DNA of 41,833 nucleotides from Brachionus plicatilis (Eukaryota; Rotifera; Eurotatoria; Ploima; Brachionidae). The notes beneath the pieces were generated by a model, which made no database searches, was not told where the DNA came from, and saw nothing but the letters and a program-made list of their open reading frames with translations. Within the stretch, counting starts at the first letter, position 1, and each line of letters opens with the position of its first letter. Of this stretch, positions 21,546 to 32,793 are shown piece by piece. The position numbers were made by a program, and so were the translations under genes. The stretch is from the NCBI GenBank assembly GCA_010279815.1, contig QEOQ01000316.1, positions 419,298 to 461,130 on the forward strand, given 5' to 3'.

Positions 21546-23403
21546 TATACTTGTATTCCATATTTGTTTTGTAATCTTAACAAAAATTAAAAAAACCTAA
21601 AAATAAAATAATAAAGAAAACACAGTTAAATATATAAATACTTATTGAGTATATATCTTCATGTGTCGAATGATTTGGAATATCTCATTTAATCTATATT
21701 CTTTTTTTTATTGATTAAGTGTAAGTGATATCCAGACATATTGTTTAATAAAAAAAAATTAATTTTAATTTCTTATTTTAATTGGTAATAGGGGATGGGA
21801 CTAAAATTTTGAGTTAGAAACAATTATAATTATGGTCAAAATTTAAAATAGATTTATTATATTAAAAAGTTTGACCCCTCTGAAGCTCTGTTAAATCATA
21901 AAATTAAAATCCTCAACAATGAAGCAAAAATCAAGAGCAGAATAAAATAAAAATTGAATTAAGAAACTTTTTTTATTGGTATATTTTTTAAATGTACCGA
22001 GCTAATACTTCTTCAATATGAAAAAAAAATTAATTAAAATAAAGTTAAATTAGATAAAAATAAGGAATTAAATGAGATGATATGGATTTTTTAAAGTATT
22101 CTCAATTGGTACAGCGAATGCTAGAAGCATACTGTTAAATAATCACTAACATGGCTAATCGGTTAAATCGCATAAGAGCTTCCGGTCTGTAATGTTATGA
22201 CTTTTTTCTTAGATAAAAATGATAACTTAAAAAGGATAATTATTAAATGGTTACTCATTTATATTTTTTTGATCTATAAACAATATTTGTTTGAGTATTA
22301 TTTTAAAAGTTTTAAAAAAAGAAAAAAGTGAGAATTTTTTATTTTATTTTATTAAATTTTAAGTCTCATGTACAAAATAAAAAAAAATGAATATACAACA
22401 AAGAGTAGAATAAATTAAAAGTAAATTGAATGTACATTTAAAAAAAAATAGTTTGTTTCATAATTAAGATTATTTAGCATACAAAATTCGATTAAATAAA
22501 AAAATTTTTAAATTTTTTAATTTATTTTCTTTTTATCTAGTCAGTTTTTGTAAGTAAAGATTATCAATGAGCATCAAAAATTGTACATCTAAAATTTATA
22601 AAGTAATAAAAATTTTAATAAAAATTAATAATTAAAAGATTAAAAATTAAGCATAAAATAAATTTAAGTTTTTAATTGAAAATATGAAATGAAACCAATT
22701 ACATATCCTAGTCAATTACGTAGTAAATATGCTTCTCTTGTTAAATGTTACATCACTTGCAAGCAGGGTGAGTGCTCTTCTTGAATTTGCAATATTCTAA
22801 AGCACCATGTCTCAAATGTTGTCTTAAAGGGGCAATAATTCACTTTTTCTAACAAATTGGCATAATTTGTCTACAAAACTACTATTATTTAAATAAAAAA
22901 TAAATTAATTGAGTTCTTATTTGCTTAAAATGCAATTTTTAATTTTTGCATACGTGAATGCTCGCTTGAACAGACCGACAAGCTACTAAATCATGAAAAT
23001 GACACTCTAAGCCGAAAAATACTTGATTAGGTGTCAAAAATGGTTTGTTTTTTTGGGAAAAATTTTAATTAACTTTGTCTAATTTGAAAAGAAAGTGAGC
23101 ATAAAAAAAAAAAAAGATAAATTAAATTTTCAGTTATCACTTTTTTTTTTTCTTTCCAATTTATTTATTTGGCTTGAAATTAATTAAAATTAGAAAATTA
23201 TAATTGGCTCAAATGATGCATTTATTAAATATATATTTTCTCTTTTTTTTTTCTACTAGCTAATCAAAATATTTGAACACAAACAACCAATGGAAAAAAA
23301 AATTCCTCATATTTACTTTAAATGAACATATTTTTTCTTTTATTTGTTTGCTAGTAATTTATAAGAAAAAGCATTTTTTCTCATTTGTTTGCTTTAGAAC
23401 AAA
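21546..23403. other. Upstream region of engrailed
   Basis: Mostly A+T-rich, with three G+C-richer islands (about 22105-22200, 22715-22860 and 22945-23040) that hold no convincing reading frame. They could be regulatory elements of the homeobox gene or untranslated exons. The 5' untranslated region of engrailed is probably the last tens of bases before 23404. Confidence 0.35.
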
Positions 23404-26400
23404 ATGATTAAGTTGGAAGATCAATTGTACAAGTATCAGGCATTGGCAGCATTGGCCGCGGCCGCCAACTACACAAATTTGATGTCAAGTTCATTCATGT
23501 TCAAGCGAAGCGACGAGCAGTTCGATGAACCCAAGAGCAAGAAGTTCAAGGCAGACCAAGCCTATTCGGACATAGACTCGGACGAAGAGGAGGAAAGAAA
23601 AGAGGGCGCCGAGGAGGAGATCGACGTGGGCCACGAGCAGGTGTCCGACGAGGACCGGGTGCAGAAGACGGCCAAGAAGTCGTCGTTCTTCATCTCCGAC
23701 ATACTTGGCCTTGACCCGCCCAAGCCCCCGACTAGCAGCCAGACCAGCATTGTCGAGAAGTTTATCCAAAACTATCAGCACCAGTTGCAGAGGACGTTTG
23801 ACATTTGCCGCCTGGCGTCCTTGAACCCGGCCGAGGAGAAAAAAGAGGCCAGGAGTGGCAGTGCGAGCATTTTGTCTTCGTTGGAAAAACTGGCCAAGAG
23901 TCAACTGGACGAGCCCGTGGTGCTCTGTGACAAAAAGCAATCAGACAAAAAAATGGACATGGTCGAAAAAAAAGAGGATGTCGGCAGTGGCGAGGGTGGC
24001 ACAAAAAAAACCATCGACACCCCGGTGTCAAATCAGTTTCCCGCATGGGTCTACTGTACCCGGTACTCGGACCGGCCCAGTGCAGGTAAGTCTTATCGCG
24101 TTCAATCCTAATAAGCCATGAAATTTGATTAGCAGAAGAGATAATTATTTTTGAATATAGAAAAAGCAATTAAGTGTTTTGTTACGGGTGATAATGGTTA
24201 ACTGTAATTAAACTCTCATTAGTGCAGGATAGATAACACATTGTAAGCTATGATGAATTTAATTTATTGCGAGCTTGTGTTGCTGTTCGATTGGACCAAG
24301 ATAAGAGCTGTGCCAATCGGGCCTTGCCAGATTAGCAGATAACATATCAAAAAATAAGCCAACCCAAGCACAGAGGCACGCATGCACAACACTCTTCTCT
24401 TCCTCACCATTATACACTCATGGTCCAATTAATTAATTTGCTCGGCAAACGAGCTGTCACTCACTCACACACACACACATTCAAACAAACACTCGGTTGC
24501 TCTTTTATTTATCTTATCTCTTTAATTATTTGAATTTTAATTATAAACTAAACAAATAGGTTTAATTAACTCTCTCTCTCCCTTTCTTTTTTCTAAAGAG
24601 ATCTTTGAATCAAAAGATTCGCATTGTTTTTTGTTTTTTTTTTCGCCAAAATATATATCAAAAAACAAAAAATATTTATGTTTTTAGTAAAATTTATGAC
24701 TTTATTATGTCAGTTAATGTGCAAAATGCTTTTTTTTTTTAAATTCTAATTTAGAGACTTTATGTCCCAGTCTTTTGAAACCAATATTATTTGAATAAAT
24801 GAAAAAATATTTAATTTTTTTTAAAATGTTAAGTAAATTGAATTTTTAAAGATTTGAGTGGTCTAGTGAAGGATAATACAAAAAAGTGTTTTAAATAATT
24901 AACATATATTGGGTCAGTTTAGTCTTAATTGCAGACTGAAATAATAAATTTTCAAATTTTTTAAAATATTAAATAATATTTTAATGTTTAGGTGTTATAT
25001 TTAGCTTTATTTAAATTTACACTCTTTATGCATCTATTAAGTACACTAAATTAAAATTTTTCAATTAGACTTTAGGTAAAAAAAGTCAGTTTTATTATTA
25101 AATAAAAAAACTAGTTTTATTATTGAAAATTAAAACGAGATAAAATTAAATTTTTTTTCTTTTTATAAAATTAAATTATTTGATAGTTTTTCCGGTTAAT
25201 CTTTTTTAAAATTAAATATTTTTAATACACTTTTTTTATATTTTGTCGAAATTTTGGGAACAAGCAGGTTTTCCTGAATTTTTTACCAAATAAAGTTCGA
25301 TTTGCTTTTTCTTTTAAAAAAAAATAAAATAAATTATAAATCAATAAAATTAATTATTTATTTCGTACATTAAAAATGATTCTTTTTTTTATTTAACCAA
25401 CACCGGTCCTTGTTTATTTTTCTAAAATATTTATTTATTATTTTGTTTGAATTTTAAAAGAATAGTTAGGCTTAATGCTTTAAATTGAAGAACTTGAATT
25501 TTTCAAAAAAATTTTTACAACTTGGTAGACATGAAAGTTGAAAATTAAAAAATAATAAATAAAAATATTTATAATAGAAATAATCAAATTTAAAAATACA
25601 AATCAATATTCTTCGTTTCTTGAATCGACTAAGATCTTCTTTTAACACGCAGAACTAATATCGTTGTTAAGAAGGAAGCGATTTAAAAAAAAATACCTAG
25701 TTGCCATTTGTTACCATCTGATTAAAAATAGTTTTTGATATTTTTAGATGGTAATCAATTCGTTTTATTTCTTCATATAAAAACATTTTAATTTATTATA
25801 TTTTTAATTTTCAACTTTTATGGACAAATTTTTTTTGAAAAATTCAAGTACTTCATTTTAAAGCATTAAACCAAACTATTCTTTTAAAATTCAAACAAAA
25901 TAATAAATAAATATTTTAGAAAAATAATCAAGAATCGGTGTTGGTTAAATAAAAAAAAAGAATGATTTTTAATGTATGAAATAAATAATTAATTTTATTG
26001 ATTTATAATTTATTTTATTTTTTTAGAAAAGAAAAAGCAAAATCGAACTTTATTTGGTAAAAAATTCAAGAAAACCTGCTCGATAATTCTCCTAAAATGT
26101 GTTCCCAAAATTTCGACAAAATACTATCATCAAATGATTTGATTTTATAAAATGAAAAAAAATTTTAATTTTATCTTGTTTTAATTTTCAATAATAAAGC
26201 TAGTTCTTTTATGGACTTTTTTTTACCTAAAATCTTATTGAAAAATGTTAAGCTGAAAAGAAATCTTGCCAATTCTTTATCACTCTCCAATTCAATAATT
26301 TTATATATTTTTATTAGAGCATAGCTCACTTTTGATATTTAAGAATATTTTTAATAAAAAAAAAATTTTTTAATCATGTACTTATAAAATTTTTTTGGTG

Positions 26401-26972
26401 AAAAAAAAATCCCATTTATTTTTTTTCTAATTTGTCTTTATCTTAAAGGACCCAGGCACAGAAAAAAGAAAGAAAAGCTGAGCTCAAAATTGAGCACTCC
26501 TAGCAAGACAAAGAAGGAGACGACCACATCTTCGTCGTCGTCCAACTCGTCGTTTTCGCTGGCCTCACCATCACAGTCAAATCCGTTTTTGAGCGTGGTC
26601 AACGCTCCTAGACCAAAAGAGAATGAAGTGTGTGAAGTGGACAGTGATGACGAAATGGACGACATTGACGACAACGACTCGAATGCCTCTCACTCGAAGC
26701 GACCCAGGACTGCCTTTACCAGTTCTCAGCTGCAGCGCTTGAAGCATGAATTTGAAAAGTGTAAATACTTGACTGGCGAGAAGAGACAGTATTTGGCCAA
26801 CGAGCTTGGTCTCAATGAGTCACAGATCAAGATATGGTTTCAGAACAAGAGGGCCAAAATTAAAAAGTCCAGCGGGGTCAAGAACGGACTTGCTCTTCAA
26901 CTGATGGCGCAGGGCCTCTACAATCATTCGAATAATAGTTCCAAAAACAATCAGTTTGTTTCTAGCAAATAA
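23404..26972 (+). CDS. en: Engrailed homeobox transcription factor (two exons)
   Basis: Exons 23404-24085 and 26449-26972; a 2363-base phase-1 intron with GTAAGT donor and AAAG acceptor; 401 residues. EH1 Groucho-binding motif [10 protein letters not shown] at ~95-104. EH2/EH3 [17 protein letters not shown] at ~212-228, the Pbx/Exd-contact region, split by the intron at the glycine codon as in other engrailed genes. Homeodomain ~310-369 with the class-specific helix 3 [16 protein letters not shown]5 [15 protein letters not shown] ~374-388. These motifs in this order define Engrailed, a nuclear repressor acting in segmentation, neural and shell or boundary patterning. The linker between EH3 and homeodomain is about 80 residues, serine-rich then strongly acidic, where canonical proteins have about 20. 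Exon 1 also carries an acidic tract at 57-73. Confidence 0.96.
24139..24342 (+). promoter_or_regulatory. Cluster of five WGATAA motifs in engrailed intron
   Basis: AGATAA or TGATAA at 24139, 24189, 24231, 24299 and 24337, all on the plus strand, starting 54 bases after the exon 1 donor in a G+C-richer part of the intron. WGATAA is the GATA-factor site. Enhancer function is inferred from clustering only. Confidence 0.35.
24466..24479 (+). repeat. (CA)n microsatellite
   Basis: Short CA run within the engrailed intron, preceded by CTCA repeats and followed about 100 bases on by a (CT)n run. Confidence 0.7.
25054..26248. mobile_element. Long inverted-repeat element inside the engrailed intron
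   Basis: 25054-25560 and 25791-26248 are inverted copies along almost their whole length with modest divergence and small indels. Shared landmarks: TTTTAGGTAAAAAAA, TGTCGAAATTTTGGGAAC, ACCAAATAAAGTTCGATTT, TTTAACCAACACCG, GAATTTTAAAAGAATAGTT and a CTTGAATTTTTCAAAAAAA tract. The spacer (~230 bases) is unique and non-coding. The layout is that of a foldback-type or long-TIR non-autonomous DNA element. No target-site duplication is convincing, so the ends are approximate. Transcribed as part of the intron it would form a long hairpin. Confidence 0.8.
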
Positions 26973-27126
26973 TTTTTTTTCTTGTGACTTTTCGCTTCTA
27001 TTCTTTTTCCTTTTTTTATAAATTTTTTTTCATCATTATTTCTTTTTTTTTTTATTTTCGTCATAGCCGATTTAAATGTATAATTAAAATTAAAATTTAT
27101 TTTATGTATTTTTCTGTTATTATTTT

Positions 27127-27143
27127 AATAAATGTTGAATAAA
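27127..27143 (+). terminator. Polyadenylation signals of engrailed
   Basis: AATAAA at 27127-27132 and again at 27138-27143, about 155 bases after the stop. Confidence 0.6.
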
Positions 27144-27319
27144 TTTTGAACATGTTTATTTAGATTTTTTTTTAAAAAAAAAAGAATCGTTAAAGAATGT
27201 GTGTCAGATTTCCTTGATTCCAATACATTATTTCTTGGTATAAAATCAGGAACATTCAAAAGTAATCAATTCAATACATTATCTCCAAATTTGATCTAAT
27301 CACAAAATTATAATCTAGT

Positions 27320-27600
27320 ATAATAAATCAATAGAGTTCTGCATATATCACTTATTAGATCATTATTTGATTATTGTTTTGTAATACTTCAATTAGGTAC
27401 CCAGAAGATCAGATAAGAAATTCAAATGCAAAGTCGGCTCCTGAAAATCATTAAATATTTTCCACTAAAGACAAGTATCAAAACAATACACCAAGAGCTT
27501 ATAATCAATCTGATCGATGACATAGCTTTTTTAATTTTTTTATTAATAAATAATTTTAAATTAAACAAAAAAAAAACTGCTTACATGAAGACTGAAAAGA
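27320..27600 (+). pseudogene. Non-LTR reverse transcriptase fragment (C-terminal part)
   Basis: One frame reads NRVLHISLIRSLFDYCFVIL, a stop, then QMQSRLLKIIKYFPLKTSIK and TIHQELII. Tyrosine/cysteine 'SLFDYC' followed by 'Q-x-RLLKII-x-x-FPLKTS' and 'IH-x-L' is the usual thumb/connection region of CR1/Jockey-group LINEs. The fragment is short, has an in-frame stop and is truncated on both sides. Confidence 0.55.
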
Positions 27601-29396
27601 TCTTTTTTTTAATAATTTTGTATTTAATTTTTAAAATAAATAAAAAATTTTAGAAAAATATTCTAGTACAAATAAATCGGAAGTCAAAATTTTTCGACAA
27701 GCCACATCCGTCAATTTAAAAAAAAGTGTTTCTAAATTTCAATTAATTACAGGGTTAGGTAAAGGGGTCCGGGACAGAGCCCTGGTTTAAGGATTCGAGT
27801 ATGTAGGAGATTAGAGAACTATTAGTAAAATACTTAATTGAATAAGAGTTGCCTAGAATTTCGTAGATTTATCTATCAAAAATCTGGATATTATGATAGT
27901 CGTGTGAGTACTGAAATTAATAAATTTTAAAATTTTAATTTTTAAAAATTAATTGTGTTAATTTTATTTGTTTAAAATTGTCAGACATGACTTGCCGTAA
28001 GTGACTCTTTTGGAAAAGTCTGCCACTCAATAAATCGGTATGCCTTATTTCTTAGCCTATGTATGTAATCTAAACCTAAGAATCTAAGAATAGATTTATC
28101 AAATTGATATATGTTTTGGTGACGTAGAGTTAATTATATATTTTAAATTAGAGGTAACACAAAACTTTATATCAATAATTTAAAATCAAAAGTTCGATTT
28201 TAAATTGGAACCTTAGTGTCCTCTCTCTCATTTTCAATTTTTTTTTCATTTTCAAGATTAATCAATAAAGACTCAACACTTGAATTACTAATAAAATCCC
28301 AATATTAAAAATAACCAAGTTTTTTAAAAGTCACAAGTCTTGAGTAAGTCCAAGTCTGGGCTTTAATTTTTTTTCCGGACTTGGACTTGACTCAAGACTT
28401 GTGACTTTTGAGCAACTGTGAAAAATGACAAATTTTTTTATCAAGAAAATTAAAATATTTGAAATCTTAAAAATTCAACAAATGCAGCGTTGCGACACCA
28501 GCTAATGTAAAAGAGAGAACTTACATAAAAACAACAAAAAATAAACTGATTTAAATATTTTTTGAATCGGTTTCTAGCTTTTGTAGGATCCTTCAAAAAA
28601 ATGACCTTATTTTATTAATAATATTTAGTCAAAATTATATAAAAAATATTTTTTTTTTCAATAAAATGAATAAAAAAATTAATAATTCATTTAATAGAAA
28701 CAAAATCGATCATTAAAAGATCATTTAAAATTTCATAACGATAATACGATTCATTTTTAATCTACATTTGGTGAGAAACTAAACTAAAGTAGATTTGATT
28801 AATTAATTCACTTTTTTAGCTTTATAATCTAGACAATCTATGAAAAATGTTTCTCTAGATGATCTATCTGATATAAAGAATGAAATATTTCTTTTGTTTA
28901 TTATCTTATTACGTTTTTATTAGAATTTTTCCTGACAAAAAGAATAATTGTAAAAGAAAATATATTTTGCGTTTGTAACAAATTAATAAATTTTCTCTTT
29001 TTTTATTCATAATTCTTATTGTACCTTCCCTGAATGAGCTTTTTAATTACAAATAAATATAGCGGACTCATATGAACACATTTCATTAGAACTTCGAATT
29101 GTTTAAGTAAGAGATTCTGCCTTGTGTCAAATATTAAATTAATATATTATTAAATTGTCGAAGATTTTAGAAAAAAGAAAAAAATTAAATTAAATTAAAG
29201 AAAATATCTCAAACTGGAGATAAAACTAGATTAACAATGAATTGTATTATCCTTATGAAATTTAATTTTTTTATTCATTTTATTTAAAAAATGTATTTTT
29301 TTTATATATAATAATTTTTCAATAGTTTATTATTTTTATGTAACTATTAATCTTTGTTTTAGCATTTGATTTTTTATGGTCTAAAATTTCATTATT
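27601..29396. other. A+T-rich intergenic spacer
   Basis: Holds the hairpin at 28326-28409 and otherwise no recognisable gene. A G+C-richer patch at 27750-27800 has no frame or tRNA-like fold that I can support. Confidence 0.45.
28326..28409. repeat. Hairpin repeat, ~34-base arms
   Basis: AAAAGTCACAAGTCTTGAGT (28326-28345), then AAGTCCAAGTCTGG, is mirrored by 28375-28409 with one indel and one mismatch around a ~14-base T-rich loop. The AAGTCCAA unit also occurs as a small hairpin near 9548. Confidence 0.75.
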
Positions 29397-30264
29397 TAGT
29401 AGTAGTAGTGTAAGCTGTAACACATAAAGTGTGAGTGCAGTTTATAACGCTGCACTTTGTCAGCTTGTGGTTTTGGTTATGGCCACATACTTCATAAGTT
29501 CATCAATTTCAGCTTCGGTAGACCGATCTCCTCCAAGTCTCCGAGGCCATATGTCGGTCAATTCTGGCTTTAAATTGGTTAACCGTTTCCGCCTCTGCTA
29601 TCTCCGAGGGTAACATATTCCAGGTGGTAGCGCTGCGGTTCAGTAAAAAATTATCCCTCATGGGTACATTTAAAAATTTTTCCCTTATTATCTGACTGTT
29701 GTGTCTTCTATTAGCTCCTACTGTGTCCCCTGTATTTCTTAGACCCAGTTCTACCTCTTCGAAACCTTTTGTGATTTTATAAATTTGTATCAAGTCCCCT
29801 CTTTTCCTCCTAACCTCGAGACTTGTTAGTCCTAATTCTTTTAACCTTACTTCATATTCTAGACCCCTTAATTCAATGACCATTTTTGTCGCCCTTTTCT
29901 GAATACCCTCCAATTTTGATATATCCCTTTTTGACATAGAGTTCCACACAGCTGAAGCGAACTCTAAATGCGCTCTTACGAAAGCTGGATATAATATCTT
30001 GAATAATTTAATATTAAAAAATTTAAAAGTTTTCCTCATTCTGCCGAGTGCTCTATTTGCCGTAGACACTGCTGCTTCTACTTGCTTGCTATTCTTTCCA
30101 TCGCTAGAAATCAACACCCCTAAGTCCTTCTCAACCTCTGTTTTGTCAAGCCATACTTTACTCTCTTCATTCTCTATGTAATAATTTTTCCTCGGATTAT
30201 TTTTTCCATATGGATTATTTGACAGAGTTTTAATCAAAATTGTTAAAAATTTAATGATTATCAA
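29397..30264 (-). mobile_element. 5'-truncated LINE, 3' end
   Basis: Contains the 251-residue reverse-transcriptase C-terminus (29509-30264). After its stop come ~100 bases of 3' untranslated sequence that end, on the minus strand, in CACTACTACTACTA (29397-29410). A 3-base repeat tail is usual for several non-LTR groups. The 5' end stops within the gene, as expected from incomplete reverse transcription. Confidence 0.7.
29509..30264 (-). CDS. Non-LTR retrotransposon reverse transcriptase, C-terminal part
   Basis: An open frame of 251 residues without any stop. Landmarks: EKDLGVLISSDGK (~47-59), a linker with VSTANRALGRMRKTF, the conserved ILYPAFVRAHLEFASAVW (~90-107), KLEGIQKRATKMV (~117-129), RLKELGLTSLEVRRKRGDLI (~140-159) and W-x-x-LPSEIAEA near the end. 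This is the post-catalytic connection/thumb region of LINE polyproteins. The endonuclease and the catalytic FADD core are missing because of 5' truncation. It shares the VQ/IQ-RRATK...RRxRGDLIQ plan with the fragment at 40098-40558 but is clearly diverged from it. The unbroken frame suggests a fairly recent insertion. Confidence 0.85.
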   Translation of the reverse strand: MIIIKFLTILIKTLSNNPYGKNNPRKNYYIENEESKVWLDKTEVEKDLGVLISSDGKNSKQVEAAVSTANRALGRMRKTFKFFNIKLFKILYPAFVRAHLEFASAVWNSMSKRDISKLEGIQKRATKMVIELRGLEYEVRLKELGLTSLEVRRKRGDLIQIYKITKGFEEVELGLRNTGDTVGANRRHNSQIIREKFLNVPMRDNFLLNRSATTWNMLPSEIAEAETVNQFKARIDRHMASETWRRSVYRS

Positions 30265-32042
30265 TTTTATTTTTCCCTTTATTATAAGTAGTTGATATGT
30301 TTTTTCAAAATCAGATGTATTTAATTTTAATTCAATTTTTTTTTTTGCCTTAAAAATTTTAATAGACCTAAATGATTTGATTTCAAACCTGTCATAAAAA
30401 AATAGATTTTTTGTCCATGAAAAAAATAAATCTAAATTATCTATAATTTTTGATTTATTTATTTAAAAGATAATTTTATTTTACACACATACGCCACACT
30501 ATTAAAAATTTAAAAATTTAATTGCTTCTTTATCATTTTAAGCTTACAACTTTCTCTTTTCAGAAAAAATAGATTTTTTTTTTTATGATTTATAGTTTAA
30601 ATTATCAAAGATAAAAATAGATTGAATAGAAAAAATAGCGAATAAAAATGTTTTATTCTTAATATAGAAATTTTTTAAATAAGACTTTTTTATCATTTTA
30701 AATTTCTACTTTTTGATTTCTCAGAAACTTGAATGTTATCCTCGCTTATTTTCTTATTCTAGATGTCATAATATTTTATAATTTAATTTTTATTTAATTA
30801 ACATTTAAAAAGATTTCAAGTTTCAGGAAGACTTGAAATATAAAATAAACCTTAAAAAAACGAAAAATTTTAATAAATCAGTTTAAAATAATTATAATAA
30901 AATTGTTCTTTTTATAATAAAAAGTCTCTAAATTTTTTGAGCTCTTTTTTATAACTTGTTACCTACCATTTTAATGGAATATGATGGATAATTCAATTAC
31001 AATTTACAGGTCTTAATTTTAATATTTTTAATTAAACTTTATAGATCTATTAAAAAAATTTTTATTACATTTTAAAAATAAATAAGGAATACATTTTTGA
31101 AACATTATTGCTTCCAAAATGATTCTAAAATCTGCCTTGGTCTTCAGTATTAAATCAGACATTGAAACGCTAAAAAAATAGTTTCAAATTTAATTTGTCA
31201 GCAATTTGAGACAAATACAAACAAAATTTTTCCACGATTTCTCAAATATTATTTTTGACTTTTTTAAAATTTTTTTCATTCACTTGTTTCAATTCTTTCA
31301 TTTATAATTTTTTATTCAATATTTTTAAAGAATGCAGGCTAAAAATACGGTCTTTTACCGCTCGGATAAGCCTCAGGAGATTCTCTCCGAAATTATTCTA
31401 TAATAAAAATATATAAATAGATTTTAACCTTATTAGTAAATAGCAAATGCTTAACATTAATCATTTAAGCATTACTAATGAACATTTAATGAAGCATTTC
31501 AAATAAGATCAATCTAATTTTTTTTTAAATAGATTAAAACATTTGTTTTTTTTTAATCTAGAATATTTACTTACTTGATAAAAATCATATTTCTGTAATT
31601 TTTAAATTTTAAATAGAGTTCTCATATAATTCTTAGAATGATCAAGACTCTTTTTTAGATTAAATAAAATTTTAATATAACAAAATTTGTAATTGCTTTT
31701 GATCTGGATTATTTATTTAAAATATTTAAAATTATCGAGATTTGTTTAAAAATTTAAATTTAAAACTTGAAAAATTTGAATCTAATCGTTTCAGAAACTA
31801 GAATTTTGAATGTTGATAAGATTTTTTTGGTTATTTGTCTATCAGTCTCGACATAATGGTCCTTTGGATTAATAAAAAAAATCAAAAAATAAAAATAAAT
31901 TGAAAGGAATGAAAGGTGCTACATGTACAGTTCGAGTAAAAAATTAATACAAGATATTAATTTACAAAAAGGAAATAAATTTTTTGAATAAAAATTGAAT
32001 TTATAACCCGGACTTTATTTTTATTAATTATTATGTATAAAA
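30265..32042. other. A+T-rich intergenic spacer
   Basis: No gene or clear element. A small G+C-richer patch lies at 31335-31400. Confidence 0.5.
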
Positions 32043-32466
32043 GGTATTGTGAAATTCAACTTTATTTTATCATATTTAACTTCATTTTAATTTTTTTTAT
32101 ATTCTGAAGGAGCTCGGTACAGATAACCAAATAAAAAAAAATACAAATTGAACAAAAACTGTTTCTTTTTTTGATGAATTAAAATTAATGTTAATAAAAT
32201 ATACTTAAAAAATACTGCAAAAAAGTGTAATATACTTTGTTACACCTTTATTACCTAAAATAACATCATTATATTCTTTTTTTTATTAAATTAAACCAAT
32301 AATCAATTTGATTCTTATTGATATTTTATTTTTTTATTATTATTATTATTACTATGATATGATTAAATAAATTTGAATTTCGCAATATATTTTATGCATA
32401 ATAATTAATAAAAAAATCAAAAAAGGAAGAGTTTTTGTCCAATTTGTATTTGTATTTCACAACACC
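32043..32466 (+). mobile_element. MITE family B with perfect 9-bp target-site duplication
   Basis: TGTATAAAA occurs immediately before (32034-32042) and after (32467-32475) the element. Termini GGTATTGTGAAATTCA and TGTATTTCACAACACC are inverted. Inside, CAAATTGAACAAAAACT, ATGAATTAAAATTAA and AAATATACTTAAAAAATA match the copy at 20412. Relative to that copy, ~75 extra bases (about 32060-32135) interrupt the left arm, including GGAGCTCGGTACAGATAACC. A 9-base duplication is the signature of the Mutator superfamily. Confidence 0.8.
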
Positions 32467-32793
32467 TGTATAAAATTAAAACAGATTTAATTGTGTGAGA
32501 CAAAAATTAAAATAAATAGAATAGAAAAATAAAAAAAGTATTCGTTAAAGGAATTCTCCAAATTTAATTTGTTTTCTTTCTTTCAAAAAGCTGTCTAAAG
32601 TGTTGCCTAACTTTTTTCATTAGTCTGGGATTTTTTTAAATAATAAGAGAATTCAATTAAAAAAATGAAATTTTGTAAATTTAAAACTGAAATTCTTATT
32701 TTTCCAATATGAATAAAGTCTAATACTCAAACTTTTATTTCATTTTACTTCGATAAATCTAATATTGTTTGATAAATTCAAAATTAAACAAAA

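Noticed and set aside
23491..23940. 149-codon antisense frame over engrailed exon 1
   Set aside because: Shadow of the G+C-rich sense exon; engrailed motifs lie on the plus strand.
27750..27830. G+C-richer patch resembling a tRNA
   Set aside because: No acceptor stem, anticodon arm and T-arm could be paired; no tRNA, rRNA or CRISPR array is supported anywhere in the window.
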